The position numbers and the translations under genes are program-made. Positions 12,801 through 25,912 of a stretch of 49,994 nt of DNA are shown here, piece by piece. Source of the DNA: Brevipalpus yothersi (lineage: Eukaryota; Arthropoda; Arachnida; Trombidiformes; Tenuipalpidae); contig QZCP01000327.1 of NCBI GenBank assembly GCA_003956705.1, positions 1 through 49,994 of the forward strand, given 5' to 3'. Numbering within the stretch: position 1 is the stretch's first letter; each line of letters begins with the position of its first letter. The notes beneath the pieces were generated by a model. The model worked only from the letters and a program-made list of their open reading frames with translations. It was not told the origin of the DNA and searched no databases.

Positions 12801-15800
12801 TGGATCCTGTGTTTCGGAAGCCAAAGATATTGTCAGAAGAGAGTGACTCCTGCTCGACTTTTCGTTCATCTGGTGGCTTCTAACTTGTCGATTTTTGGTA
12901 CCTATTGATCCATAGCGTAGAGGAGATTTCATGAATTTTGAAAGAAGAAGAAGAAGAAAATTTCTTGTCAATAGTTTTCGGATCAAAATTATCAAGGTAT
13001 AAGCTAATCAAAAAAATAAAAAAAAATGGATGAATGGATGAGGATGAAAATCAAAGTGTTATTGGTCACTACAAAACACAAATTCTTAGCATCAATAGAA
13101 TCTTCCATGTATCGAAAAATTTTTCGACCATTAAGCCAGCTTGTGAGTCTTCGAACTGAGGGAGATGAGCAGACTCTCTACTGAAACTACACTCTGATCA
13201 ATGATTGCAATTGGGAAGTTTCAAATTCATCAGTTTTGTGAATTCAAACTGATAAGGTATTTCAAGAGGAATTCAATATAAACCACTCTTTCAGTATAGT
13301 TAAGGTAGATTCTTTGAGAAAGAATTCCTACGCTCAAGATAAGAGATTTTTCATTAGCTCCAAAGTTCATTCAAACTTATAAACCTATCTCTGGAAAATT
13401 TTCTCGATCAGAGAAAATTCACTCATGTTCATTTTTGAAATTTTCAGATCAACCCAATATCCGAGATGATTCAGTGGAAAACAACGAAAAGAGTCATTTC
13501 TCCCTATTTTGACTAAAATTTTCAGCATCTAAAACTTCTATGACCTTCTTCCAGACAAATGGAGCGAAGAACAAATTCAAGCTATCAAATTGACCAAAAT
13601 ATATATTTATAAGTTGCGCCAGAGTCAGAGAATGATTTAGAATTTCGTTGGTTCAACATTCAAAAAATTTTGGAAGCCCTAAGAAAACTTTTTATCAAAA
13701 TTGGCTGAGACTTCGACATATTTGTTTCAAAATGCAGATTGTATTCTGACATTTGGCATTCAGTTTCTAGCTTTCAAATGTATTCAAAAAATGATCGATA
13801 TTCGAGGTACTTCAAACACTAGGGAAAAGAATACAAAAAACAAATTTGAACCATTAAGCTAGCCTGATAAAGGAGAAAAGATACATTCTCTATTATTTTA
13901 CTGTCCTCTATACATGAGCCATGAATGAGTTTACACTAGGAATACTTCGAAGAGAATACATAGGGAAGTGAGGTAACGAAAAAAATTCTACTCTGTGAAG
14001 GGAAGGATAAATCTGGTTTCGAAATTGGAAAACTATAATACATTTAATGAGTGTTGAAAGATATTTTTCGACTGCTAATCACTTGAATTCACGAGAATAG
14101 TTCACTGAAAAAATTCATCAAAAAGCAAGAAAATCTTAAGAGAAAGTGTCAAAAAATTGGATACAAATCGATACCTATTGATAAAACATTAGTATAATGA
14201 AAATTTGAGCTCTACCGATTAAAAATGGCAGTACTATTCTTACTCACCTTCCACCAAAACTCCTTCCAGGTCTCCGATATCTTCACACTCAACTTTGAAT
14301 AGATTCTCTGCGTAGAAACCTCTGTCTTTCGACCAGCGAACATTCAGACATTTATGAGACGGATTCAATAAGTCCAACACCTGGAATTTTATTCAGAGAA
14401 TTATTTTTTTCAGTCTTTTTCCGAATAAATATATTCAGTTGCTCATGTGGGAGTTCAAATGGTCCTCCTCGTCTTTTACAAACTTCCAGAGTTATACATG
14501 TAAGAATCTTCTCCATTATAGCTATCAGACTGATGAGGCATTTCAGTCGATCATCACCTCTTTATGATAATTTGCTCTGATGGATGTTTTTTGGGCTCTG
14601 ATTTACGCGGCTTATGATGAAGATATTGGATGAGAATACAGTAACCCTGACAGCCAGTATAGATCAATACAATCAAAAGATTGACTTCGCAAGCAGAGTG
14701 ATAAGAAAACAATGTCCGATAGAGGCTGGTTTTTGATCGAAAAGGCTGAATCAGAGAGTGAAACTGTTATTTAGTTTGTCTGTCCAAGTGATGCGTGATT
14801 GAAGTCAATAAGGCTCCAGAGTAGAATGGGAAAAATGTTTTCAGCCGACTATCATTACAATTGAGTACATAACTTCGCGTCTCGTAAGACCTTGACGTAT
14901 TTTTGCATAAGCACAGTTTCAAACCCCCCAAAATGAGAGCTGGAATGGAACTTTGACAATTCCAATTCTATCTGACCTCGAAGAAAAAGAGATGCTGTTC
15001 TCGCAACAATATATTTGGGTAATTGATTTTTATCCTATACCGCATTTAAGTTATCTCTTATTTGAGCTGCAAATGCGTTGGTGTAGTCAACAAAAGTTAA
15101 TCAACCCTCAGAAACTTGACATGCACGCGAATATTGTGGCAAAAGCAAAAAAAGTTTAGGCTTACTTGTTCATTATACACCTCTAAATAAGAGGCTGTAA
15201 CCACATAATAAACTCCTTTTTCTTTTTTCACCTTGATCTGCTCAAAAAGGTAGGCAAAAGTGAGCTGAACGAGTCCAATTATTTTTTTATCATGGTCACT
15301 TTTTGACTCTTCTTCGCTGTCCTAGAAGATAGGTGAAAAGCAACACTGCATAAATTCATCCTAATATAGCTCAGAATGCATAGTTTGATCACATCTCAAG
15401 GCCACCTTACCTCAAAATAATTGCCACATAGAGTGAATGTTTTACCTGACCCTGTCTGACCATAGGCAAATATAGTACATGCGAATCTGAAATGAATGGT
15501 AATCATGAGTTGAAGGAGAAAGAATTCTGTGTAATGGTCGATAAGTTATCATTGATTATCATATGGGGTTCAGTTCGTCAAGTGGAAGATGGCGCCAATA
15601 ATTTGAATTAATGAAGAGTGGTAAGTAATCAAGAATAAACAAAATTGTGTCACCGTGGCTTAAAGTCTGATCCAAGTGTTGTGCTTCTCAGGCTTTTGGT
15701 GTGGAATTCTGATCTTTGGAAACTTTTCTTACCCTTCGAGAGCCATATCGATCAATCTTTTTATACCAGAATGCTCGAAAATTTCTTCCTGGGTAGCTTC

Positions 15801-18800
15801 CGGTTCAAAAACAACGTTAAATGTAAACGAACGGGTGGTTCCAGAGATCGGATCTGTAACCTGGAAATATTTAAATAATGAGCATCCAAAATGTATATGA
15901 GTTCGAATGTGAAAAGCCTCAGAGAGTTGACCGCAGAAAGCCAAGAATTATTATTTTTCTCATAGTATTACGACTGTTGTAACCCTTTATGATCAACTGT
16001 CTCCAGTCAGGTGAGAATTTTCACTCTTTAGAAGAATTATCAGGAAATTCTGATGCATTCAATCCATAATAACATTTTCCTCTTGCTTTATTTGAAAGTT
16101 TTCGGATTTTTAATGTTTTATTGGCTGATCTTGCTCAATGTGAGAAGTAAGATCGATGGTTGCCATCCGATTGGAAAGTGTTCATGAAATGACAAGCATT
16201 ATAGTTACGAGCTGATTGTGAGCAATCGATTTATTCTCATGGAGCTATTTGTGAGTATCAAGTGAACATCGAATGTCTCAAGCGTATTTCTTTCAAACTG
16301 CCTTGTCCTAGAGACAAAGAATGGAAATCAAGGACGTGGTCGATCAACTCATAAATTCTTGATCAACAATTGAGCAATGATTATCCATTCAAGTGATAAA
16401 ATATCACAAAATACAAGGATGATTACAAGCTATGGAGGTTTTGAGGTACAAAGGTTGATGAAAAACTCCATCAACTCAACAAGAGATTGAAAACAAGATC
16501 ATGAAGAAAGGAGAGACTCAACAAAAGTTCACAGTGTAGCACTTGGAGCACTTATTCTCATGACTTTGAGCTAAAAATGGAATAGAGAATTTGCTCTCAT
16601 AAAAATACTTTAAATTATCTTTCAGAAATTTTGAATCGAGGGGATCAGGAAAATCTTCATCCATAAAAAAGCGATAAGAAAAATAAACCTATCTCTTAGA
16701 TGATGTTCAGGAGATACCTGTTCTATCTATGAGAAGGACTAAAAAGTTTGTACATGTCATCTCCTAGATTCGGATTATGGTATAGAAATATACATGTTAC
16801 TTGTACATATTGGAGAAAAATCTCAGTATTCTGATCCGAAGGAACAGATTAACGAGAACTAGAAATATTTTCTTTATCATGGTGGTAGGATAGAGGTAAT
16901 CTAATTGAAAGAAAGCAAACTCTGATCACATGTACATGCATTTAGGCCTATATTGGTTTTACTTGTGGACAATGTAGTAAAAGATGTCAGTATAAAAAGC
17001 GCTAATTCGATCGTCATCGAGACACTAAGAAGAAACTTCATGATCATTTCACTCACATGACAGATAATCAGCTTGATGATCATGTTCAAGAACAACTGGA
17101 CTCAAGACCTATTACTCAACTGGTACTTCAAAGAGGATAAAAATTTCACTGATTTCTATTTCTCATCATGCATTGACAAACTGATGAGAAGACTCATTGA
17201 TCGGTGAGCGTATGTTTCCAAAGGATCTGATCTAGTGAACCATCGCTCCAAGCATCAAGAGGAACATATACCATATGAAATGATCGAGCAACAATAGAAA
17301 CTACTTTGTGTCATCTTATCACACCATCTACATGTACATATGCAACTTGGTATTGAAGAAACATCGATCAGCTTGCGAGTTCATGCTTCCAGATTCGTCT
17401 GAAGCTTTTCCGTTCTGCTTCGATATCACACTGATTCTCTCATCTTTATCATTGTATTTTAGTCACATGAGTCAATCAGAATTGCATGCAGATCGCATGT
17501 GATCTTGAAAAGTTAATCATCAGTCTAGGGATCTTGTTGGTGTTCATCATACAGAGAAGATGGATACTCATTATCACAGTCTGATCCTCATCCCTTATGT
17601 TTCTGAGTATAAATTTCTACAATGATGAGTCAATCTGTGCAAATATGAATCTGAACTTCCCCTTTTTTGCCAGTTTTCTGTTCACCAGAATAAGCTCAAA
17701 GGAAGAAAGGAAGAGAAAGAGATACAAGAAAGTCAAATTTCGCCCAATTTCTTCAATCAGTGGAAGCTACCTGGTGTGATCGCTCTTAAATTACATGATG
17801 ATTCTTTTATCCTGAACTATTATCTGATCTGTCTTCAAATTTGATGAGTTTTTGCCTCAGTTCGATAAAGGAGCCAAACGCATGGATAGAGTGACTTTTC
17901 ATTGTCGACTGATCAAAAATTTAAATGCGAAAAAATCTTACCTGTATCTGACCAGCAGCTGGGAAAAGAGATGTGATTCTATCTTGATTTCGCTTTCCAT
18001 CGACAGGGCGGACTCTGGAAAGAAATTCAAATTTATAGCATCTCCCCAATTCGATTAATGTTGTAATAGAATGGATGAGTTAGATAGAATTGGTGCTGAA
18101 GAAATAGCTTCTGGTGGGAAAGACTGATATTTGCACCCCTTCATCATAGAGACGTGCTAGACTTTCACTTGAATAGCATTCAAGAGGTTGTTCAATAATT
18201 GGGATTACTTGAGATGGAGTAATTGTTTCTCAGGTTACTGAGGAAAGGATTTGACTCACTCCCATTGTCTTCCTTTACCCAATTTTTCTGGGTCATAATT
18301 AAAATTCATATATTCTAATAGCTATATCACTGGTAAGGTGTTGGAAAAATAAGCAAATGAGTTGGACCGATGATCTACTCGGGAGAATTCGTGAGAAAAT
18401 GCGGTTTGTGAGAATTGCGAGATTCCATGGTTGGGAAACTCGCCAAGAAATGACATCATTCACACATTAAAGGACTGTTTTCATCGTGGAGCTGAAGATC
18501 TTTGATGGAGAAGTAAATAAGATTTTCATGTCTGCGCGGCTGCACAAGGTTTGTTGATCTCAAAACGCTAGTTTCCTCCTTTATTGATATCGAGAGCATA
18601 GAAAAAAAAGTGATCTGAAGGCTAAAAACATCGACTCGGTCTCTCAACTCAGTGTCACCGACAATCACGAACAATCACGAATAAGCTTCCTTCTCTACCT
18701 CTGTACTGAGCAAAGATCAAAGTTCCTTTCATCCTTTCAACACGAGCTGATTGAGTGAGACTTTTCATCTGTTGATTGAAATCAAATGGTGAGGTTGGGT

Positions 18801-19013
18801 TTTCGAAATTGCATTCCTCTTCCTAAACACTCCCATGAAGCATGACTTAACGGGCATGTTGGTCCAACTAGCCGCAATATTCATGATGATAGAATTATTC
18901 CATAGGAATGGCGGTTCCTGTTACTCTATGGTGATCATTAGACTCAATCTTTCACTAAATTAGTGGCGATTATAGTTGACAGTTATTCTGGTTCATATTG
19001 CTCCTTGTGATCA

Positions 19014-19081
<68 letters not shown>

Positions 19082-19993
19082 CTCGAGGAATCCTTTGCCC
19101 ATCTCTGATGGCAATGGAATAATTTTCTCTCGAACTATCAATATACGAGCAATAAAAGATAGTAAATCGACCGGAAAGAATCCAGTGAAGCTTGTAGTAT
19201 ATGCATCGATTATTCTGATCGAGCTGATTTGAATGCTTGTGTTTATCTTTCCTATTCTTATTCAGCGGCAGCGTAGCTTGGACATTTTATGAAGTATAGA
19301 TGGTTTTCTGAGTTCAGTGACACTTGTAACTGCTGATAAAATTGTATTTAGTTTGGTTAGTAACAAAACTGTTTAATCTCTTCTTTGGACGATCTGTGTA
19401 ATTGTATCAAATTCCTCAATTGATACTAATGATGTGTATCAGTAAGGTGATAAAGACGGGACTTTGAGTAAATAAACATCTATAGCCTCTATCAACTTCC
19501 ATCTAGGTAATATGTTTGAATTATATATAATGACCTATTTAGAAGCTCCTCAATTCACAAGATGAGCTCTTCAGTATGCAAGTAGAGTGTGAAAACAAAT
19601 TCAAAGTAGATCGATAGTGGATTGAAAAAATTTTCCCGCCTCTAAGTCGATCAGCTCTTTTTTACATCTTTCCTGACAATCTTCGCTATAATTTGAATTT
19701 ACTACTAGTAATGTTAGAATAAGATTGTTAATCTTTACCCAAATTAGCTAAAGGAAAAGCGTTATTAATTTGTTCTGCTTGAGGTTGACTTTCCCATCTA
19801 ATCAGCATCAATATCAGCAGTGAAGAGGAATTTTTTTCATTTCCTCTCAAGAATCTTACCTGACCACTACGTTGATGTTATCGAACTCACTTCCGACGTT
19901 GGGCTGGAATGGAAGATCAGGCGTTGATTCAGCACTCGAAGATTTTTGTGTTTCTGACTGATTGTCGTTTGTATTATCAGTTTTTTCAGTCAT
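9887..19993 (-). CDS. KIF12-like kinesin motor protein, 9 coding exons
   Basis: Minus-strand exons in order: 19993-19860, 18014-17942, 15860-15733, 15486-15411, 15321-15166, 14380-14248, 12901-12601, 12339-12093 and 10594-9887 (1956 nt, 651 aa). All junctions keep frame. The motor domain spans about residues 40-395: INVVVRVRP at the start, P-loop GQTGSGKT (121-128), switch I NEKSSRSH (246-253), switch II DLAGSE (284-289), and IPYRDSTLTKLLADSLSG. A neck helix (KREVRLLRMENIYLRQQ) follows, then a coiled coil at about 465-510 (NLLHKYMQQNEGLRAENAQL) that resembles the NLYGMLQEFMLENERLR region of human KIF12. The tail is polar and Lys/Asn-rich. Total length is close to human KIF12 (about 650 aa). 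It should be an ATP-driven, plus-end-directed microtubule motor; KIF12 is known from epithelial tissues. Introns of about 1.8-2.1 kb lie between exons 1-2 and 2-3. I see no nested genes in them. Confidence 0.92.
11740..11895 (-). other. Possible alternative terminal exon of the kinesin gene
   Basis: The acceptor GTACAG before 11895 is phase 0, exactly as needed after exon 8 (ends 12093). It opens a frame of 51 residues plus stop, beginning LQEFTSKEREV and ending in a very basic tail (ARIKWRKRKKKYR). Using it would give a 467-residue motor without the coiled coil. The exon ending at 9887 also starts in phase 0 and is the one resembling KIF12. This exon is therefore either an alternative last exon or a chance open frame. 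Confidence 0.35.
19021..19079. repeat. (AG)n microsatellite in kinesin intron 1
   Basis: About 29 uninterrupted AG units lie between kinesin coding exons 1 and 2. Confidence 0.97.
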
Positions 19994-20634
19994 CTCATAC
20001 AATTAGTGTGATGAATTTTCATCTTTCAAACAGAATGGTAAAAAAATATTGCAACTAGGGCCTCAGATAAAGTATTGAGATGTTTGAAAAATGAATGCAA
20101 ATTGTATTGATTGAAAATTTTTTCACTCTAAAATCGAAAATATTTTGGTTCCAAAAACTTGTAAACAATCAACTGGTCGGAAGAGGATTCAATGGAAATG
20201 CGTGGTTCCCACTGTTTAGGAAAACATGAGAAAATGATAGATTAACTGGACTGTACATTCGCACTTTAGCCACCACAGCTATCAACTGAACTGGACACAT
20301 ACTTAGCTAGACAATATACTCATGATGTGAGCATATTTTGTGCCTTCCTCCCTCACATGCTCTCATAGTGGCCAGCTCAATGTTTTGATTATTGGCTCAA
20401 ATTAGTTGCTCCTAGAAACGACATCGAACTCAACCGATTCGAATGTTTCTTCCTCCCTCCTCATACTGACAATTGTGGCTATGGGGTGATGAAACATTCA
20501 ATTCGCATGAAATTCGCGTGGCTTCTCTGTTGATTAATCGAGAAAGAGATGATTAAGGATAGAAAGTTCTTTGAGTCACGAAAACTGGACCAAAGACACC
20601 TTCACACCTGAGAGTGATTGCCATCGATTCAATG

Positions 20635-20662
<28 letters not shown>
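20635..20662. repeat. (CT)n microsatellite
   Basis: About 14 CT units, about 640 bp upstream of the kinesin start codon. Confidence 0.95.
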
Positions 20663-20665
<3 letters not shown>

Positions 20666-22022
20666 GATGGACACTTTTATCGCAACACATGATTTCGAAT
20701 GATCTACAATTTGGTAACATATTTTGACATCTCTTTTGACTTATAGGGATTGAGTATGAATTTTATGAGAGAGAAATTTTTCAGCCACCTAGCTCAATCG
20801 ATCATTGAGCATCGTTGAGTTCAATTTAATTTCAATATTTTTAGAGAAAACATTGTTAGAGAAAAGAAAAGTTTTTTAGTTGCATCAGACCTAACAACTT
20901 TTAGGAAGAGAGAAGAAGTATAGGAAAGTAAAAAAGAGAGCATTGTTGAGCATCGGAATCGAGGACGAGGCTTGAGGTTTGCCCGAAGAAGAGAGAAAAT
21001 AAAAATAAGAGAGGAGAGATAAGTTTATCCTTGGACTAAATGTGTAGAATGAGAGACACCATTGAATTGCTTTTTTCTTTTCTGATCGTATTTTTGTCTC
21101 TTCTATCTTTTCGTCTTCACATTGATTTCTCACTTGCCTTTTCGATCGCTACGAGCTGATTTGTCTCAATCTTACCCTTCCTGCGAGCAGCTTCTCTACA
21201 AAGATAAGCAAACCTATTCCTGATATGGATCATAAGGCTACAGTTATCTTCCATGGATTGACTAATTGTATTTCCCAATCAAAATAATACTCTCAAATCA
21301 CCATCAGAGGAACAGAAAATAGAAAAAGTGAAAAATGATGCTGCCCATCTCATCGCGTGAATTTTATTTGTGGATGAAGCGATTATTTCGCTTTTTGGTT
21401 AGGCATTTTTGAGGCCAAACAATTGGAATGGAGAAAATGAAATAAAAAGAAACCATATCTACAGATTGTGATCATGTGTCCTCAAGAACATATTTTTTTC
21501 GAGAGTCATTGGGTGGTAAACATCGAGCATTCCCTTCCACCGTTGTGAGAATAACAAAACACTACTCATCACGAGTGAAAGCGACTCGCCGTTGACAGAG
21601 CAAAAGATCGACTTTTGCTCCTCTCCAACGAATAGCCTTCCAAGTCTTTCAAGTCTTCCCAGTTTTCCCAGCCTTCCAGCCATTCACTCATCAAACTCTC
21701 TTCTCAGTTTCCAAAGCACTCGATTACAGATTTTACAGATATTTTCCGCTAATCTCTACCTAAAAAGCGATTGAAAACACCACTAGCAAGCGCAATAGCG
21801 GGAAGCATTATCATGTTGGTCTGTTGATATTATTTCATCATTTATTACTCGATCATTATGAGAAGCAGTGTGGCAGCTCCTCAAAAAGCGTCATCATCTT
21901 AAACGTAAGTGGGAAAACTTACTCTACTCTTCCTCACTTGCACGTTCTAGGCTCGTGGGCCATGGATCAACAGGGACTTCGATAACGTTCTCCAATTCAG
22001 GGTCACTAAAACCTTGATTTTT

Positions 22023-22023
<1 letters not shown>

Positions 22024-22087
<64 letters not shown>
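22024..22087. repeat. (CT)n microsatellite with one interruption
   Basis: CT array broken once by a TTT. Open frames through it translate to Ser/Leu repeats and are artefacts. Confidence 0.95.
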
Positions 22088-22307
22088 AAATCCTTCCAAA
22101 AGCGGTGAGAAAAACATCTTCTCCAATCTTTTCAAAAGCCATTCAACTATGCACAGCATTCTCAACTCGAGCAATTCTCACAATTTGTCCTCACCTTTCG
22201 TGGAGTTTTTCTCAAAAAAACTAATGGCAAAACTCGCTATTCCATACACACAGTTCTCATTCAGTATACCTCAAAACAATTGTCCACCTGTAGTCTCAAA
22301 GTCAAAC

Positions 22308-22315
22308 ATCTCTCT

Positions 22316-22392
<77 letters not shown>
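22308..22392. repeat. (CT)n microsatellite
   Basis: Long CT array, imperfect in its first 20 bases, followed by a short CACT run. It lies 220 bp from the previous CT array. Confidence 0.95.
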
Positions 22393-22395
<3 letters not shown>

Positions 22396-23129
22396 CACTC
22401 ACTCACTCAAACCAATTTCGAAACGAACATTTAACGAAAAATTTTATATCTACCACAAGCTTTCCAACCTCTGAACAGTCCACAGAGCTACACCTGTACT
22501 TCATTTTCAATTAGCTCAAGAATGTTTGAATATTTAGCTCAATCAGTTCTATCGATGGATTGAAGCAAACGAGATACTCAGAGCTGGATGAAAAGAGACC
22601 AGAACAAGTACAATGAGAGCAATCTGCTATCGCAAAATCTACTCTATTTCATTGAGTTTTTTTCGACTACGAAGCGATGAAACTCAGACTCTGGATAGAT
22701 TGAATTAACCTTTCTCATTTTCTATCACTGAAACGATTTTTTGCGATAGTATAAGTTTAGTACTATCGTTACTTGGCCAACACGTTTAACCACTGATTAA
22801 GTTTCTATAAAGTTTAAATCTTCTAACAAATGCCCATATTTCGATAAACAGACCACAGATTTGATCAATTTAAGGAAGGAGAAAACGTAAGTTTCAAATA
22901 TTTGAAGAGTAAACTTTAATGACTTTCATCTAAGCGTTCTTGATGATTGAGAAAAACACAATACGTTGACAAGCTCCCAGAGCAAGTCAAGCAATCGTTG
23001 CAATAAATGATTTAAAGAGGGACTTGTTAGTCCAGTATTGTTGGAGAGACTCGCAGATCCTTTCTTGATCGTTCGAAATTATATAATAGATCATTACTGG
23101 ATGGATGGAGCATCATTTGAAACAGGATG

Positions 23130-23152
23130 TCTCTCTCTCTCTTTCTCTCTCT
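23130..23152. repeat. Short imperfect (CT)n tract
   Basis: About 11 CT units with one TTT interruption, in the intergenic region. Confidence 0.85.
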
Positions 23153-23830
23153 TCATTTGGTGATCAATGAGCGCTAGAATCAGTTAGATGCATTATTTTC
23201 GGAAACATGCCAAACCGGAAAAGGTTATCCGATTCAAAGAAGACGAAGACATTCTGTCCCAGAGTTTTAGAGAATCATCTTGCAACATTCCAGCTTGTAG
23301 ATATAAATCTTTCATCTGACAAAGAACTCTCATCCCTTTGTCTAGAAACTTTTTTATATTCGAGCATTTTCACCCCATCACTACATTTAATGACCCTAGG
23401 CAGACAAATAATCATATGAATAATAGTTGTCGGAATTCATGATGATTCTGTTATCTGAAAGATCGAATGATAGGGAACATTGAATGGACAAACGATGAGA
23501 GAGTTCCACTGTGTCAGAGAGTGCACATGGGATCATGGGAAGATGGAAGATGGGAATAGAGCACAGAGAGGAAAAAAGTTGGTTCTAAGTTTACACACAA
23601 GTGATGAAAGCGATCAGATCCGGATCGAGATGCACTGGCTGCGAGCGTGATAGAGGAAGACAACTGCTCGGCCTCAAGCATGCCAATGTGACGAAGATGA
23701 TTAGTATGATGCTGATCACGGAGCTCTTGCAAGAAGGAAGGAAGCTATGAGGAGGAGGAGGAGGAGTGCGGATTGCTCGGAATGCCCATGCCATCTCTAT
23801 TGATTAGCTTCACCACCAGCCGCTACCGGT

Positions 23831-23903
<73 letters not shown>

Positions 23904-24087
23904 NNNNNNNNNNNNNNNNNNNNNNNNNNNNNNNNNNNNNNNNNNNNNNNNNNNNNNNNNNNNNNNNNNNNNNNNNNNNNNNNNNNNNNNNNNNNNNNNN
24001 NNNNNNNNNNNNNNNNNNNNNNNNNNNNNNNNNNNNNNNNNNNNNNNNNNNNNNNNNNNNNNNNNNNNNNNNNNNNNNNNNNNNNNN

Positions 24088-24145
<58 letters not shown>
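23831..24145. repeat. (GAAA)n-(GA)n microsatellite containing an assembly gap
   Basis: Five GAAA-type units grade into pure GA from about 23849. The GA runs into a block of N and resumes after it to about 24145. GA on both sides in the same phase suggests the unsequenced part is more of the same array. It lies about 185 bp upstream of the small secreted-protein start. Confidence 0.95.
23904..24087. other. Assembly gap (184 N)
   Basis: Unresolved bases inside the GA array. The true length is unknown. Confidence 0.99.
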
Positions 24146-24149
<4 letters not shown>

Positions 24150-24329
24150 ACACTTGAGACAAGATGGTATATAAAGCCATCGAAACAAGTTGAATCATAA
24201 TCAGAGACAAGATCGTAATATACGAGCGAGCAAGGAAACATAAACTTAGTGCCGAGTCGAGTTTTCACGTTGTGATTTGAAAATTTTCTCATTGAAAATA
24301 TTTTACTTCGTACAATCACCCTTTTCATC

Positions 24330-24895
24330 ATGAATTCGGGAAAATTTCATCATCACTCTAACTCCAGTATCATTCTCATTACAACCTCTTTACTGACAAT
24401 TATCACGCTTCTCATTCAAAGTGAGTTCGAAGTTCGTTACTGTTCCCATTAAGAAGCAACCTTTGTTCTGTTATGTTGTTTTGACACTTTGCTTAACATT
24501 TCATTTCATTTCCTCATTACACAGTGAGACCAGCTCAGTCATCAGTGATCATTGATAGGCTATCAAAACGAGCGGCCTACTTCGGCGGTGAACCAGCTCG
24601 AGATAATTCTTATCATAAGTCAACCAACAAGGACAGCCCATGTGATGACAGTGGAGTTCTTGTGATGAGGCCATGTTCCTATGAGGAGTGTCTCGAATCA
24701 AAATATCCATATGTTGGGTAAGTTCTATCTTGAAGTACAGTTACGTTCTTGATCGATTCAAAATGAGAAAGAGGCTAACAAAATCGATTTTTTCTCTCTC
24801 ATCCACATAGGGTATGCAAAAAATGGGACGAAACAGAATGGTCAGAGAAAGTGAAAATTTGTTCCGTTGAAGTGAATCCTTGTGTCAAAGAATAG
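24330..24895 (+). CDS. Small secreted six-cysteine protein, 3 exons
   Basis: Exons are 24330-24420, 24525-24717 and 24811-24895 (369 nt, 122 aa), all GT-AG and in frame. Residues about 12-29 (SSIILITTSLLTIITLLI) form a signal peptide ending near the exon 1/2 junction. The mature part has a basic, polar N-terminal half, then six cysteines with spacing C-x10-C-x4-C-x10-C-x14-C-x6-C, ending near the C-terminus. An even cysteine count, small size and a signal peptide suggest a disulphide-stabilised extracellular protein. I do not recognise the family: it is not a clear single-VWC, Kunitz, TIL or defensin pattern. No function should be assigned. AATAAA lies about 190 bp after the stop. Confidence 0.8.
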
Positions 24896-25083
24896 CCCCT
24901 CGCCCACCTTTCCGACCATGTTGCCTTCATCGCATTAATTATTGTAATTCTTGTAATTGGATCGCAGCAATTCATCGCCGCCTACGGTTTACCTCCAAAA
25001 TATAAACATCATCACGATCTCATCACTGCCATCTTCTATTTATTTGAAAATATCACACACTCATTATTCACCAATTTATTGAA

Positions 25084-25089
25084 AATAAA
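25084..25089 (+). promoter_or_regulatory. Candidate polyadenylation signal AATAAA
   Basis: Exact hexamer downstream of the six-cysteine gene, in an A-rich context. Use is inferred. Confidence 0.5.
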
Positions 25090-25441
25090 AAACAATTCAA
25101 CTCACATTATCTTCTCGATCTGCTAATTATTAGTCCAGCTTTGTGGCGATATGTTGCTTCGTGATCCTGCCCCGTAATGTTTTAATAACTAATAACTAAT
25201 AATTAATAGTAAACTGTCTCATTATGAGCTACTCATGTCAGTTGGGTGAGTTCTGTCAGTTTATTCAAAGAAGAATAAAAATTGGAAAATTTTAAATTTT
25301 AAGAATTCCAAGAATCACATCAGTTTTATTGAATTGAATTTCGAGCATAATCTTGAATGTAATCATTAACAATCCGCAATAGAGTATTTTTGAGAACTTT
25401 TCGATCAATCATTAGAACTTGCCAACAGTTTGCTGAGAAAA

Positions 25442-25462
25442 AGAGAGAGAGAGAGAGAGAGA
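25442..25462. repeat. Short (AG)n microsatellite
   Basis: About ten AG units between the six-cysteine gene and beta-tubulin. Confidence 0.9.
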
Positions 25463-25569
25463 AAGGAATATGTGATCAGATGAAAATAGAAGAAATGAAA
25501 GCAAAATTAGTTCGACCTGGTGAAAATAGAAGGAAAATTAATTGATTAAACTTTGTCGAGTATACGTGA

Positions 25570-25573
<4 letters not shown>

Positions 25574-25626
<53 letters not shown>
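25574..25626. repeat. (AG)n microsatellite upstream of beta-tubulin
   Basis: About 26 AG units, followed by a purine-rich stretch, 290-340 bp upstream of the tubulin ATG and just before a candidate 5' UTR exon. Confidence 0.96.
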
Positions 25627-25629
<3 letters not shown>

Positions 25630-25737
25630 AAGGAAGAAAAAAGAGAGGGAAGAAAATTGGTTTCCACGTTATCCAAGTTGGGTTTTAGATGGCTACGAGA
25701 TGGCACTTGATAATAATAATAATGAAAACCGAAAAAC

Positions 25738-25897
25738 GTAAGCTTTTTGGGTTGAGTTGAGGCAACCAGAGGCTTACTGTAATGTGTTTATGTCGCACCA
25801 AGATTGGTCGTCAAGTTTGTTTTTAAGTTCACTTGTTTGCTCAAACTAAGCTAACTTTGATAACTTTTAATCATCTCTAATTTGCTCAACATTTTAG
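25738..25897 (+). other. Candidate 5' UTR intron of beta-tubulin
   Basis: A donor-like AAC|GTAAGC at 25738 and an acceptor TTTTAG ending at 25897 lie just before the tubulin ATG at 25913. This would be a 160-bp intron in the leader. It is supported only by splice-site consensus. Confidence 0.4.
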
Positions 25898-25912
25898 CAA
25901 CAACATTTAAAC

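Larger units (their letters stand above)
19994..24329. other. 4.3-kb intergenic region rich in (CT)n/(GA)n
   Basis: This segment separates divergently transcribed genes: the kinesin start at 19993 (minus) and the small secreted protein at 24330 (plus). It must hold both promoters. I find no supported exon. It contains five dinucleotide arrays, one with an assembly gap. The block at about 23590-23800 is visibly more GC-rich than its surroundings and has open frames on the minus strand. That could be a promoter or an unrecognised exon, but the peptides resemble nothing I know. Confidence 0.5.

Noticed and set aside
22014..22514. 166-codon frame with Ser-Leu repeats
   Set aside because: It is driven by two CT arrays; the sequence between them is not protein-like.
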